The position numbers and the translations under genes are program-made. This document shows, piece by piece, positions 1 to 12,235 of a DNA stretch of 64,000 nt; position 1 is the stretch's first letter; each line of letters begins with the position of its first letter. The stretch covers positions 372,001-436,000 of the forward strand of contig NZ_CP162130.1 of NCBI RefSeq assembly GCF_040833975.1. Reading direction: 5' to 3'. The stretch is from Leptospira sp. WS92.C1. Lineage in GTDB: Bacteria > Spirochaetota > Leptospiria > Leptospirales > Leptospiraceae. The notes under the pieces were generated by a model. The model was not told where the DNA came from. It did no database searches and worked only from the letters and a program-made list of their open reading frames with translations.

Positions 1-1
1 G

Positions 2-649
<648 letters not shown>

Positions 650-747
650 AAACTCATCTCTTATCTCGTCGGAACACCCTTGACGGGAGTTTCGGGGTTT
701 TATTAATATCTTTTTAGGCTCTCGATTGCCGATCGATATTTTTTCCG

Positions 748-1839
748 ATGAAACAGAATGAAATAGATTTTCAACATCCCAGTACACGGGACCAAATTCG
801 ATTTTATTTGTTCGTTGCGATTGCAGGAATTTTGATGATCGGCGCTTATAAACTCGGATCCCCTTCCTACTATTTGGGCTGGTTCGCTTTTTTTATCAGC
901 GCCTTTTCCGTCGCGGGGAACGATGCGGTTCAAACCGTGGGAACGTTTATCGAAAGCAAACGAACCGTTCATTGGATTCCTAAAGTTGCGGTTTTAGGCG
1001 GGACGATCGTCATTATTTTTCTCGGTGCTTGGATCTTTCACGATTCGCAAATACATTTCGGACGTTTGGAGAATTTTCCGGAAACTAAAGAATTCAATCT
1101 GATTCAACTTCTTGCCCCTTTGATCCTAGTCGTAATTACGAGATTGAAATCTCCCATTTCCACCACGTTTTTGATCTTAGGTTTGTTCGGCGGAAACAAT
1201 ATCGAAAAGATGCTTACAAAATCTTTTTTCGGTTACGGGATCGCCTTTGGGGTCGCGGTTTTGATTTGGGGAATCTTAGTCAAACTCGACCCGAAAGAGT
1301 ATACCGAAGATCATGCACCGGATCCGAGAAGTGAAAAACGCTGGGCTTTGTTTCAGTGGCTTTCTACGATTTATCTCTGGATCGCCTGGCTGCGTCAGGA
1401 TGCGGCCAATATTGTCATCTATCTTCCGAGACAATTGTCGATCTTAGAATTCATTCTCGCGATCTCGATGCTTGTTGTCGCTTTAGCGATCATCCTTTAT
1501 ACAAACGGCGGAACGATTCAAGAGATCGTCACCGAAAAATCCGATATACAATGGTCCAAGGCGGCAACCATTGTAGACATCGTATACGGAACCATTTTGA
1601 TCGTATTTCACGAATGGAGTAAGATGCCCATGTCGACTACTTGGGTGTTTTTGGGAATGCTCGCCGGCCGGGAAATCATTCTGAATTTTATGACTTATAG
1701 GGATTTACCGTATTTGGAAACGTTTCGAAAAGTAGGAAAGGACGTTCTTCTCGCTTCTATGGGAATCGCTGTCAGCGTCTTTATCTTTATCTTAGCTTCT
1801 CAAATTTATCCCGAAAAAACTTCTGGATTTATGAAGTAG
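748..1839 (+). CDS. PiT-like inorganic phosphate transporter family membrane protein
   Basis: A 363-residue polytopic membrane protein. Residues ~57-70 read GNDAVQTVGTFIES, matching the PiT signature GANDxxxxxGT. SPISTTFLILGLFGG (~132) and MSTTWVFLGMLAG (~294) resemble the second, repeated signature of Na+/H+:phosphate symporters. It is shorter than typical PiT proteins (about 400-500 residues) and has extra charged loops, so the transported ion is inferred only from the family. About ten hydrophobic segments are visible. It is convergent with the ArsR-rhodanese gene and has no obvious operon partner. Confidence 0.62.
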   Translation: MKQNEIDFQHPSTRDQIRFYLFVAIAGILMIGAYKLGSPSYYLGWFAFFISAFSVAGNDAVQTVGTFIESKRTVHWIPKVAVLGGTIVIIFLGAWIFHDSQIHFGRLENFPETKEFNLIQLLAPLILVVITRLKSPISTTFLILGLFGGNNIEKMLTKSFFGYGIAFGVAVLIWGILVKLDPKEYTEDHAPDPRSEKRWALFQWLSTIYLWIAWLRQDAANIVIYLPRQLSILEFILAISMLVVALAIILYTNGGTIQEIVTEKSDIQWSKAATIVDIVYGTILIVFHEWSKMPMSTTWVFLGMLAGREIILNFMTYRDLPYLETFRKVGKDVLLASMGIAVSVFIFILASQIYPEKTSGFMK

Positions 1840-1890
1840 ATTGTTTCGTTTTGTTCGCATTTGAAGGAATGTTGTGAATCCGGATATTCG

Positions 1891-2571
1891 CTAATTCACT
1901 CCTGCTTTTACTAATTCAATACCAACGCTTGCGAATTCCAACGGTCCTTGGGGAATCCGATACGCGTTCAAACCCTTCATTCTTAAAATTTCTACGGCTT
2001 CTTTGGAAAGAACGCAATATTTACCTCGGCAGTAGGCAACGATTTTCTTGCGTTTAGGAAGAGTTTCCATTCTTGATTTGAGTTCGTTTAACGGAATTGA
2101 AATTGATCCCGGAACATGACCTGAATTGTATTCATTTTCAGGACGTACATCGATGAGTATGATATCTTTTGAAACTACTTTTTTTAAAAAGTCTTTATAT
2201 TCAAGTTCGTTTAATTCTTGTTCGGAATCAAAAAAAGAATCCATTGCAACTCGAATTTCAGCGCTGAATTTTTTCCCTGTGACAGCGACGTTGTCAAAAA
2301 TAGAAATTCCAGCTTTTTCAATTCGATAGAAAGTATTTCTTCCGTCTTTGCGGTCTGTCACAAGGCGTGTTTCTTTTAAAATTTGAAGGTGATGCGAGGT
2401 CGAGGCAACACTCATTCCAATTTCCTTCGATAAAAGATCCACATTCTTATCCGCTTGAAGCAAAAGATCGAGCAATTCGATTCGTTTTGGATCCGAAATC
2501 GCCTTCCCGTATTTGGCAAGCATCGAATAGACAAAATTCTTAAATTCACGGCTCGATTTCTGATTTTCCAT
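1891..2571 (-). CDS. ArsR-family regulator fused to a rhodanese domain
   Basis: 226 residues. The N-terminal half is a winged helix of the ArsR/SmtB type, with the recognition helix around residues 54-67 (SVASTSHHLQILKE). The C-terminal half (~125-222) is a rhodanese fold with the active-loop cysteine C181 in YCRGKYC and an ELKSRM...LPKRKKIVAYC strand pattern. The classical ArsR metal box (ELCVCDL) is absent, so the signal is more likely a sulfur species or redox state acting on C181/C186 (inference). The ATG at 2571 is preceded by a GAGGAA ribosome site that abuts the operator at 2578-2609, which suggests autoregulation. It is divergent from a methyltransferase. Confidence 0.85.
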   Translation of the reverse strand: MENQKSSREFKNFVYSMLAKYGKAISDPKRIELLDLLLQADKNVDLLSKEIGMSVASTSHHLQILKETRLVTDRKDGRNTFYRIEKAGISIFDNVAVTGKKFSAEIRVAMDSFFDSEQELNELEYKDFLKKVVSKDIILIDVRPENEYNSGHVPGSISIPLNELKSRMETLPKRKKIVAYCRGKYCVLSKEAVEILRMKGLNAYRIPQGPLEFASVGIELVKAGVN

Positions 2572-2577
2572 AGTTCC

Positions 2578-2609
2578 TCAAATATTCAAATATTTATTTG
2601 AGTATTTGA
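2578..2609. promoter_or_regulatory. ArsR-type operator, 15-2-15 inverted repeat
   Basis: Left arm TCAAATATTCAAATA and right arm TATTTGAGTATTTGA are separated by TT. They are complementary at 14 of 15 positions. Inside lies the 12-2-12 layout common for ArsR/SmtB operators. It fills the gap between the divergent regulator (start 2571) and methyltransferase (start 2645), and its AT-rich core could also contain the -10 boxes. Binding by the adjacent ArsR-rhodanese protein is inferred. Confidence 0.72.
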
Positions 2610-2644
2610 TTGACGAATGTCAATTCCCTTTTTTATATAAAGTC

Positions 2645-3235
2645 ATGAAAGTAAGGGATAGCGGAATGCCAGAAGTCGAGTATTGGGATAGTCTTTTCAA
2701 CGTGTCCCTGATTTTGGAACGAATGGAATTGTTACAAGATATCGGAACGATTGTGGAATTCGGTTCTGGATACGGAACGTTTACATTGCCTTTAGCAAGA
2801 AACCGTAAGAATCGAATCATTGCTTTTGAAATTGAAACTGATTTAGTCCAAAACTTGCGTGAAAAAGCAAAACAAGAAGGTTTGGATCAAATCATTTCCA
2901 CGGAAAAAGACATTATAGGACAAGGGACTTCCCTTACTTCCGATTCCGTAGATTATGTTATGATCTTCAATCTGTTACATCATGACGATCCTATCACAAT
3001 TCTTGAAGAAGCGTACAGGATCCTAAAGCCAAGAGGCTTTGCGGGTCTTGTTCATTGGAACTATGATCCGAACACACCTCGTGGTCCTAAAATGGAGATT
3101 CGCCCCAAACCCGAGGAGATTTACAATTGGGCAAAAAAAGCAAAATTTCAAATTGAATTCACTATGCCCATTGATTTACCTCCTTACCACTATGGCTTTC
3201 TTGCGAAAAAAGAAAGCGCAGCAGGAAAAGGCTGA
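2645..3235 (+). CDS. class I SAM-dependent methyltransferase
   Basis: About 196 residues from the ATG at 2645. An earlier in-frame TTG at 2606 lies inside the operator and is less likely. Motif I, VEFGSGYGTFTLPLA, is the glycine-rich SAM loop. IIAFEIE is the acidic strand-2 end, and DYVMIFNLLHHDDP is motif IV. LKPRGFAGLVHW is the post-IV strand. Substrate unknown. The divergent ArsR-rhodanese regulator and shared operator suggest that it is induced by the same signal and may methylate a toxic small molecule or lipid (inference). Confidence 0.78.
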   Translation: MKVRDSGMPEVEYWDSLFNVSLILERMELLQDIGTIVEFGSGYGTFTLPLARNRKNRIIAFEIETDLVQNLREKAKQEGLDQIISTEKDIIGQGTSLTSDSVDYVMIFNLLHHDDPITILEEAYRILKPRGFAGLVHWNYDPNTPRGPKMEIRPKPEEIYNWAKKAKFQIEFTMPIDLPPYHYGFLAKKESAAGKG

Positions 3236-3237
3236 TC

Positions 3238-3270
3238 GAATCCGGCTTTGATAGATTTTTTGCCGGATTC
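3238..3270 (+). terminator. stem-loop after methyltransferase gene
   Basis: Perfect 9-bp arms GAATCCGGC and GCCGGATTC around a 15-nt T-rich loop, just after the methyltransferase stop. There is no T-tract after the stem, so it may be a weak terminator or an mRNA 3'-end stabiliser. Confidence 0.4.
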
Positions 3271-3342
3271 AATAAGAGGAGAATTAAAAAATAAGCTCTA
3301 ATTGTCCGTAAGTTAGGAACAACACCGACTTAAGGACGAACC

Positions 3343-4167
3343 ATGAACGAACAGTCTCAATTGTTACAAACGGTATCCGAGTTAATTTCTCATGTACCGA
3401 AAATCTTTATGATCGATTTTCTCAGATACTTCGTGTTTGCCAGCATCGCATTTATCACGTTGTATATTTGGAAACATCCCTTTCAACATAGAAAAATTCA
3501 AAGTAAAAACGCGAAATCGTCTCAGTTTCGAAAAGAATTTTTATATTCCGTCTCTTCGGTCATTGTATATACAACGATAACTTTGATCGTTTTGGTTTTT
3601 CGAAAATACGGATATTTTAAATTCTATGATAGAATCGAAGACTACGGCTGGGATTATTTTCTTTTGAGCATATTTCTAATTTTAGTAATCCAAGATTTTT
3701 ATTTTTATTGGACTCATCGTTTGATGCATACGCGTTTGTTCTTTAAAGCGTTTCATAAAATTCATCATGAATCGATCACACCTTCTCCTTGGACCGCGTA
3801 TTCGTTTAGTCCCTGGGAGGCTCTCATTCATGGAATGATCATGCCGATTGTGGTATCCTTATTTCCGGTTCATACGTTTGCTCTTTTGATTTTTATGACG
3901 TTTCAGATCATCAGAAACGTCTTGGGGCACAGCGGTTATGAAATGTTCCCGAGCTGGCTTTTGACCAATCGAATTTTGAAGTATATCAATACGAATACCA
4001 ATCATGATATGCATCACCAATACTTTCGGTATAATTTCGGACTTTATTTTACGATTTGGGATGAAATATTCGGAACGATTCATCCCGATTACGAAGAAAC
4101 ATATAAAAAGATAACGGAAAGAGAATCACAGATTATTCAGGAAGAAGTGGAAATAGGATCGAATTGA
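3343..4167 (+). CDS. sterol desaturase/fatty acid hydroxylase superfamily protein
   Basis: 274 residues with four or more membrane segments. The di-iron histidine boxes of the superfamily are present in order: HRLMH (HxxxH), HKIHH (HxxHH), a lone H in LGHSGYE, and HDMHHQ (HxxHH). Members are integral membrane O2-dependent hydroxylases or desaturases acting on lipids. The substrate cannot be told from sequence. No partner genes are adjacent. A convergent AraC regulator follows on the other strand. Confidence 0.82.
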   Translation: MNEQSQLLQTVSELISHVPKIFMIDFLRYFVFASIAFITLYIWKHPFQHRKIQSKNAKSSQFRKEFLYSVSSVIVYTTITLIVLVFRKYGYFKFYDRIEDYGWDYFLLSIFLILVIQDFYFYWTHRLMHTRLFFKAFHKIHHESITPSPWTAYSFSPWEALIHGMIMPIVVSLFPVHTFALLIFMTFQIIRNVLGHSGYEMFPSWLLTNRILKYINTNTNHDMHHQYFRYNFGLYFTIWDEIFGTIHPDYEETYKKITERESQIIQEEVEIGSN

Positions 4168-4268
4168 ATTAAAAACCGAGATATTAGAGAAGTCAGGTGA
4201 ATTAGAAAAGTTCAATTTATCTTTTTGGACTTTTTGATACCTTCGTGAAACGGATGGATTTAGGATTC

Positions 4269-5318
4269 TCATTTGGCATTTTGAGATAGGTTCTGTTTCC
4301 TGAAGTCGGAAGGAGTCATTCCGACAATTTCTCTGAACGCACGATTAAAAGGAGCAAGAGAACCGTAACCTAGATCCATTGCAATTCGTAAGACTTGTAA
4401 ATCGCCTTTTGTCGAGTCGGCTAAGATTGCTTTTGCTTCTTGAATTCTATAATGATTCAAGAACTCGTTAAAGTTTTTGTATCCAAGACCTTGGTTGATC
4501 AATCTTCTAACCCTCTTTTCTTGTGCATTCAATTGTCGTGCAAGTTTTAAAATTGTTAAATTCTCTTTTAGATAGATTTTTTCATTGTTTAACAAAGCAT
4601 TCAGTTTCTTGAGTAGACTTTCATCTATCGGTTCTTCTTCTTTTGCCTCGGAAACCAGGAAGGTGTTCTCTCTAAATGTAAACAGTCGATACGAAAAAAA
4701 GAATACAAGGATGAAAATGAAAAGCGAATTTAAAAAATCTAATTCGATTGAATAATTGGAACTCTTGATAATCACTTCGAGTAGAACTACGAATATGGCG
4801 TATATTCCAGTGATCGAAACGAAAATACTCCGGAATTCCCTTCTGGATTCCATAAGATCTATATTTTTATCCTTTAAAACGCTTCCTAAAGTAAAAAGAA
4901 TCAGTCCTAAATAAATCAACTGCGGTGCGCTGAAAAGAATCTGAGATAGAATGGAAGTTTCATTTCTTAGATCTGAGAGAATAAAAATATAGAAACAAAA
5001 CAAATTGATAAAAATAAACAGAGCTCCATGCCAAATTTTTAATTTAAATCGGTCCATAAACAGACTGGAGACAAAAAGATAAAATAAAATAGAAACTGAA
5101 AAACAGCCGAAATGAATAAACAAAAATAGAACAAAATTCACTTCGGTATGGCTTAACATTGGACATATAAAATAAGCGATTAAACTTAAAAGGAACAGAC
5201 TCCCTAAGAAGGTCTGATATGTAATCCTAACTCTAACTAAAAAGTTTAAAATTAGAAAACCCAATTGTACGATCGTAACAGCCTTTAGGATGTAAATAAA
5301 ACTGATCAAATCAAACAT
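4269..5318 (-). CDS. membrane-anchored AraC-family transcriptional regulator
   Basis: 349 residues. Residues ~1-215 form about seven hydrophobic helices. Residues ~235-345 carry the two helix-turn-helix motifs of AraC/XylS proteins (LKLARQLNAQEKRVRRLINQ and LRIAMDLGYGSLAPFNRAFR, ending in MTPSDFRKQ). Seven-helix plus AraC proteins are one-component regulators thought to sense membrane or external signals. The target is unknown. The adjacent convergent hydroxylase is a candidate only by position. Confidence 0.82.
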   Translation of the reverse strand: MFDLISFIYILKAVTIVQLGFLILNFLVRVRITYQTFLGSLFLLSLIAYFICPMLSHTEVNFVLFLFIHFGCFSVSILFYLFVSSLFMDRFKLKIWHGALFIFINLFCFYIFILSDLRNETSILSQILFSAPQLIYLGLILFTLGSVLKDKNIDLMESRREFRSIFVSITGIYAIFVVLLEVIIKSSNYSIELDFLNSLFIFILVFFFSYRLFTFRENTFLVSEAKEEEPIDESLLKKLNALLNNEKIYLKENLTILKLARQLNAQEKRVRRLINQGLGYKNFNEFLNHYRIQEAKAILADSTKGDLQVLRIAMDLGYGSLAPFNRAFREIVGMTPSDFRKQNLSQNAK

Positions 5319-5500
5319 ATATTATTCGCACCGAGATTTATAGATTTACAATCAAAACGAGACGCTCTTTACGATTTCCTGTAGATTGGTTTTTCGGAAT
5401 TTTTAAAAAAACAATCTTTATAATTTGTATTCATTTCAAAATGCATTTTATGATCAGAAATACATCCTTATGAATTTTCTTAACCGATCAAATTCTAAAC

Positions 5501-5528
5501 AAAAAAGCCACTCTTAAAAGCGGCCTTT
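5501..5528 (-). terminator. rho-independent terminator of the 5.5-8.5 kb operon
   Basis: Read on the minus strand, GCCGCT and AGTGGC pair (one G-U) around TTTAAG, flanked by AAAG and followed by six Ts. It lies about 35 bp past the GT2 gene stop, at the end of the four-gene operon. Confidence 0.7.
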
Positions 5529-5562
5529 GATCTCTCTTTGTAAATTCAAAAAATAGAATGTA

Positions 5563-6258
5563 TTACGAAAACAAGTTGTATCGCAAAATGCAATAGATTG
5601 CGCGAAATCCGTCCTTCCAACCGATTTTTTTTCCCTCGGCGTAAGTTCTTCCGTAATACGAAATTCCGACCTCAAAGATGCGAATATCAGGAATCTTAGA
5701 TATCTTTGCGGTGATTTCAGGTTCGAATCCGAAACGATTTTCTTTGATCTCGACGGATTGAATGATCTCTCTTCGAAACGCCTTATAACACGTTTCCATA
5801 TCCGTGAGATTGATATTGGTAAACATATTGGAAAGTGTTGTGAGTATCATGTTTCCAAGACGATGCCAGTAGTAGACAACTCGATGAGGACGTCCGCTCA
5901 AGAAACGGCTTCCGAAAACCACGTCCGCTTTTCCTTTGTAGATCGGATCGATAACTTCGGGAATTTCAAACGGATCATATTCGAGGTCCGCGTCTTGGAC
6001 GATTACGATGTCTCCTTTTGCCGCTTTGAAACCGGTACGTAATGCGGCCCCTTTGCCCTGATTTACTTCGTGAAAGATGATTTGGTCCGCCAGTTTTTTG
6101 AGCGCAGGGGTTTGGAGAAGATCTCTTGTTCCGTCTTTGGAACAATCGTCCACAAGAATGATTTCCTTATTTTTGATCGGAACTTTTTTGACGGTTTCCA
6201 AAATGTTACGAATCGTATTTTTTTCGTTATAACAAGGAATGACAATGGAAACTTTCAT
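5563..6258 (-). CDS. GT2-family glycosyltransferase (dolichyl-phosphate-mannose-synthase-like)
   Basis: 231 residues of a single GT-A fold. [16 protein letters not shown] at the N terminus, [31 protein letters not shown] and the metal-binding QDADLEYDP are GT2/DPM1 hallmarks. Late motifs [12 protein letters not shown] and [20 protein letters not shown] match polyprenyl-phosphate sugar transferases. No C-terminal membrane segment is present, so it is probably peripheral. It starts 2 bp after the stop of the upstream gene and is the last gene of the operon. Donor and acceptor are unknown. Confidence 0.83.
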   Translation of the reverse strand: MKVSIVIPCYNEKNTIRNILETVKKVPIKNKEIILVDDCSKDGTRDLLQTPALKKLADQIIFHEVNQGKGAALRTGFKAAKGDIVIVQDADLEYDPFEIPEVIDPIYKGKADVVFGSRFLSGRPHRVVYYWHRLGNMILTTLSNMFTNINLTDMETCYKAFRREIIQSVEIKENRFGFEPEITAKISKIPDIRIFEVGISYYGRTYAEGKKIGWKDGFRAIYCILRYNLFS

Positions 6259-6260
6259 AT

Positions 6261-7052
6261 TTACCCCAGACCGGTGATTTCTGCCATCCGGAAGTCCCGG
6301 ATAATCGCCTCGGCCCGTACAATTATTTTTTCAAGAGCGATCCCGAAAACCAAATTCTGATACGATTCAACTGCTTTGGGAAATTCTTTCTCGTCGATTT
6401 TGATGGAGAGTGTTTCCGAAACCCGTTTTTTATCCACGCATTCTTTTACAGAGGTGATGATTCCTTTGAGAGCGATGCAGACTTCTTTCAAAATATTCTG
6501 TCCGTCTTTTTCCATCGCGCTCTGATTTCCATTCGCGTCTAAAAGCGCTTTGACATGTTCGTTGATTCGAATGGAAGGCATTCCTCTTCTGCTGATTCCC
6601 ATTCTCTCGATGATGGTGATCGTATCCTTAAATATGGAATATTCGGGAGTTCCTTTAAAAACATAAATGAGCGCGGGCAATTCGGTTTCAGCAAAGGAAA
6701 GAATGGCTCCGTAAAAATAACGGATCTCCGGTTTTGCAAGGGGATGAAAGTCGATTCTCTGGTATTTTTTGAGTCTGGCTTCCTGTTCTTCGATGATCTT
6801 ATTGATCGTGTCCCCTTTGGCGGCCTGTTTTTTATCTTCCAATTCCTTGTGTTTGGCTTTCAGGGTTTCCAAAAATTGGATTTCTTCTTTTAAGAACTGG
6901 GTCAGATTTCCTTTTTGCTGGAGAATCATCATCAATCTGGATTCGAAAGCTTTCAGATCAAAAGCCTTCGGATTTTTTTTGGAATTTTCAGAATATTCCG
7001 TTCTTAGTTTTTCTAAGACGGCGTTGATTTCGCTGCTTTGTAAGGGTTCCAT
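6261..7052 (-). CDS. hypothetical protein with coiled-coil N-terminal half
   Basis: 263 residues, not recognised. There is no signal peptide or membrane helix. Residues ~50-95 ([20 protein letters not shown] onward) are strongly heptad-like and charged. The C-terminal half is mixed helical with no catalytic motif I can name. It lies 12 bp after the preceding operon gene and 2 bp before the GT2 gene, so it is co-transcribed and probably cytoplasmic. It may be a partner of the upstream unknown protein. Confidence 0.7.
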   Translation of the reverse strand: MEPLQSSEINAVLEKLRTEYSENSKKNPKAFDLKAFESRLMMILQQKGNLTQFLKEEIQFLETLKAKHKELEDKKQAAKGDTINKIIEEQEARLKKYQRIDFHPLAKPEIRYFYGAILSFAETELPALIYVFKGTPEYSIFKDTITIIERMGISRRGMPSIRINEHVKALLDANGNQSAMEKDGQNILKEVCIALKGIITSVKECVDKKRVSETLSIKIDEKEFPKAVESYQNLVFGIALEKIIVRAEAIIRDFRMAEITGLG

Positions 7053-7064
7053 AGGAGATTTCTC

Positions 7065-8171
7065 CTATTCAGTATCGACCCATCTTTCCAGAGAGATAAG
7101 CAAAGAAGATATATCTTCGGAACAATACAAAAGCGCGGTTCGGGCGTCCCGAAACATCTGCTGCTGATTGTAAGGAAGTTGTTTGATATGATTGTCGTTT
7201 TTGGTATTTAGGACGTTCAGAGTATTCAAAACCATTTTTTTTAGTTTTTGAATGAGACTTAACATCATCTCCTGCATTTCCCAAGTTGTGACCAATTTGA
7301 GTTTTTCACTGTCCAATGTTTTGGATTGAAGAAGCTGTTTACGAGAAGATTCGTATTTCGCGGTGTAATAGTTCACCGATCTCGGATACGTGGTCAGTTC
7401 TTTGTGATAGTTCAGAATTTTGTCCAGCTTTTGGAAAAATTCCAGATCGAATTCCCTATTTAAGTTTCCGATGAGATTCTTATTTTCGGACGGATCTCCG
7501 GTGACTTCGAAAATTTTGGAATTTTGGAGATTGTTCAAAACGGAATGGATTCGTTCCTTGATCTTTCCCAGTTCGGAGATTCTTTTTTCGATGATATTTC
7601 CCTCTCCAAAAGAGGAATTTCCACCATACTCCGTTTTCAAGGGAATATCGATCGAATCTCTGTAGGAAGAAGAGGAAGGCGTGGAATGTTCTATGATGTT
7701 CAGATCCACTCTTCCCAGATCAAATGTAGAGCTGTCTTTGGATTTTTGATCCCAGGCCGGTTCTTGAAAGAAACTTTGTTGGATCGCTCCGGTGTTTTTG
7801 TTTTGAATCGTTTCCTGCGGTTTGGGAATTTTTACAGAGGAAGGTGGTTGCTGGAGCTGTGCTTTATTTATGATTTCATGCAGATTTACTTTTCCCATCC
7901 CAGGAGAAGGCGTTCCGGGTTTTGAAGCGGTCGGCTTTTTTGCAGTAGGAGACGCGGTCGGTTTGTGTTTGTGAATCTGAGTTGCTCCCTTGTCGGGGGA
8001 TTCGAGTGTGATTCTTACAAGTTCTGCTCTGTGGGTATTTCGGTTAAATCGGAGTCCGAAACGGTTTCCCTGTTTGTCTATAAATTTCTGATCCAGCTGA
8101 TGGAGGGAAAGAGCGTTCGGATCCACGGAGGAGATGGAATCGACTACGATGTATTCGGTTCGTTTCAGCAT
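7065..8171 (-). CDS. hypothetical protein, Pro/Ser/Thr-rich linker and helical C-terminus
   Basis: 368 residues from the ATG at 8171, the start used because it overlaps the upstream stop as ATGCTGA. A longer in-frame extension to 8327 lies entirely inside the upstream gene. The N-terminal ~70 residues look like a compact beta domain. They are followed by a low-complexity linker (~75-125) rich in K, P, T and S, and by a charged helical C-terminal region. No family recognised. Strict coupling to the 102-residue protein suggests fixed stoichiometry (inference). Confidence 0.68.
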   Translation of the reverse strand: MLKRTEYIVVDSISSVDPNALSLHQLDQKFIDKQGNRFGLRFNRNTHRAELVRITLESPDKGATQIHKHKPTASPTAKKPTASKPGTPSPGMGKVNLHEIINKAQLQQPPSSVKIPKPQETIQNKNTGAIQQSFFQEPAWDQKSKDSSTFDLGRVDLNIIEHSTPSSSSYRDSIDIPLKTEYGGNSSFGEGNIIEKRISELGKIKERIHSVLNNLQNSKIFEVTGDPSENKNLIGNLNREFDLEFFQKLDKILNYHKELTTYPRSVNYYTAKYESSRKQLLQSKTLDSEKLKLVTTWEMQEMMLSLIQKLKKMVLNTLNVLNTKNDNHIKQLPYNQQQMFRDARTALLYCSEDISSLLISLERWVDTE

Positions 8172-8473
8172 AGAAAGAACTCCAGATATGTATTTTGAAG
8201 AATTTCTTCCATCACCGTATACACCGGACGAGAGCGATTCAAGCAGTAACGATAAATTTGTACATAAGAAGTTTCCTGAATTATAAATGAGGTGGAAACC
8301 TTTTCTCTGTCGATCTGCAAAAAACACTTTCCCGTATCTTCGAAACTCTGCATCAGATGGATCCCCAGTTCTGCAAGTCCGGAAAGATCGATGTTCTCTT
8401 CTTGAAGACGGGAAAAAAAGTCAGAATCCAAAGGTATGGTTAGAAAAATCTTTCCAAAACGATTTTGTATCAT
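8165..8473 (-). CDS. small hypothetical protein, first gene of the operon
   Basis: 102 residues, unrecognised, with alternating hydrophobic strands and no signal peptide. The ATG at 8473 has an AGAGG ribosome site. Its stop overlaps the next start by 7 nt (ATGCTGA), typical of translational coupling, which supports a real gene despite its size. It begins the operon that ends with the GT2 gene. Confidence 0.62.
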   Translation of the reverse strand: MIQNRFGKIFLTIPLDSDFFSRLQEENIDLSGLAELGIHLMQSFEDTGKCFLQIDREKVSTSFIIQETSYVQIYRYCLNRSRPVYTVMEEILQNTYLEFFLC

Positions 8474-8595
8474 TTTTATACCTCTATTTCATTTCGGTTC
8501 TCGAGATCCTTCGGTGGATTCTAAAATGATCTTGGAAGTACGGAATTTTAAAAGAATTCATTTGACAGGGGGGAGGGTACGGAAAACCTGGAATC

Positions 8596-8893
<298 letters not shown>

Positions 8894-8903
8894 AAACGGA
8901 ATC

Positions 8904-8983
<80 letters not shown>

Positions 8984-9014
8984 TCTTTTCTTCCAGATTT
9001 AAATTCCAACTTCT

Positions 9015-10397
9015 ATGAATACTCAAAGCCCCGTATTCAATCATCCTGACCTGATGGTTTCTGTTTCCGGGATTCGAGGAATCATACCTACCGGGCTTTC
9101 TCCCGAAGTCATTTTTGATTCTCTCCGAGCTTTTGGCACCTGGATCGAGGGGGCAAAGATCGTAATCGGGAGAGATTCCCGCCCATCCGGCCCTTATATC
9201 GAAAATATCGCACTCGGTTTGATGCAGGGAATGGGGAAGGACATCCTACAACTCGGTATTGTTCCGACTCCCACCGTAAAAGCAGTGGTCAATCTTTCCA
9301 AAGCCGGTGGGGGAATCATGATCAGCGCCTCCCACAATCCGATCGTATGGAACGCGTTTAAGTTTGTGGGTCCGGGCGGATTTTTTACCGGGGCTGCGGA
9401 TTTAGAACAAATCTTAGAAACGATTCGAAATCATTCTTATCGACCGATTCAATACAAACCTTCCTCCAAGATCGTTTCCGGAAAGGAGTGGTGCGAACGA
9501 CATATCGAATCCGTACTCAAACGAGTCAACGTTGCCGCGATCCGCAAAAAAAAATACAAGGTTCTCGTGGATGCTGTCAACGGAGCCGGAAGTTCTTTAG
9601 TTCCGGAACTTCTGGAACGTTTGGGATGCAAGCCCATTCTTTTGCACTGTAGCCCGGACGGAACCTTTCCGAGACCTCCGGAACCGACCCCCGAGGCTCT
9701 CAAACAAACTTCTCGCAAGATGAAGTCTTCCGGCGCGGATATCGGTTTTGCTTTGGACCCGGACGCGGATCGTCTTGTAGTTCTGACTCCCAAAAAAGGA
9801 GCGATTTCCGAAGAATATACGCTTCCTCTTAGCTTTCTTTCTTTGGCCTTGGGTAAATTTCCCAAGAAGTCGAGTATGATCGTGAACTTATCCACGAGCT
9901 TTATCAACGAATTTGTGGCTGCGAACTACGGTGTTCCTGTTTTTCGTTCTAAGGTCGGAGAAGCAAACGTCGTCTCCGAAATGTTGAGACAGAAATCGAT
10001 CTTTGGCGGAGAAGGAAACGGTGGAGTCATCGACCCGGCGATCGCCTCCTTTGGAAGAGATTCCTTATCCGGGATCGCTCATATCTTAAACGTGATGGCT
10101 GCGACCGGAAAGAAGATCGATTCTATCTTAGAAGCGTTGCCCGCGGTTCATATGCAGAAAACCAGTTTTAAAATTGCGGGAAAAAATCTTCAGGACATTT
10201 ACTCCAAGTTCCAGGGGGAATTTTCCAACTTCTCCGAGGAGACTTTGGACGGTCTTCGTTTGGCCTCGGAAGATTCTTGGATTCACATTCGACCCTCCAA
10301 TACGGAGCCGATCATTCGAGTGATCGGCGAGGCTCGGACCAAAAAAGACCTGAATTCTCTGCTCGACCGTGCGGGAAGCCTCATGGAGAATGCCTGA
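9015..10397 (+). CDS. glmM: phosphoglucosamine mutase
   Basis: 460 residues of the alpha-D-phosphohexomutase family. The catalytic loop GGGIMISASHNP has the phosphoserine at about S106. The metal loop is DPDADR (~residues 250-255), the sugar loop is GGEGNGG, and the phosphate loop near the C terminus is RPSNTEPIIRV. It converts glucosamine-6-P to glucosamine-1-P. The next genes, glmS and an alternative glmU, give the steps on either side, so the substrate choice (glucosamine rather than mannose) follows from context. The ribosome site is weak. Confidence 0.88.
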   Translation: MNTQSPVFNHPDLMVSVSGIRGIIPTGLSPEVIFDSLRAFGTWIEGAKIVIGRDSRPSGPYIENIALGLMQGMGKDILQLGIVPTPTVKAVVNLSKAGGGIMISASHNPIVWNAFKFVGPGGFFTGAADLEQILETIRNHSYRPIQYKPSSKIVSGKEWCERHIESVLKRVNVAAIRKKKYKVLVDAVNGAGSSLVPELLERLGCKPILLHCSPDGTFPRPPEPTPEALKQTSRKMKSSGADIGFALDPDADRLVVLTPKKGAISEEYTLPLSFLSLALGKFPKKSSMIVNLSTSFINEFVAANYGVPVFRSKVGEANVVSEMLRQKSIFGGEGNGGVIDPAIASFGRDSLSGIAHILNVMAATGKKIDSILEALPAVHMQKTSFKIAGKNLQDIYSKFQGEFSNFSEETLDGLRLASEDSWIHIRPSNTEPIIRVIGEARTKKDLNSLLDRAGSLMENA

Positions 10398-10398
10398 T

Positions 10399-12231
<1,833 letters not shown>

Positions 12232-12235
12232 CGTC

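Noticed and set aside
8172..8327. N-terminal extension of the 7065-8171 gene
   Set aside because: It lies completely within the upstream 102-residue gene. The ATGCTGA overlap gives a better start at 8171.
8562..8567. TTGACA as a -35 box for rpsT
   Set aside because: No acceptable -10 box at 16-18 bp downstream. The intervening sequence is G-rich.
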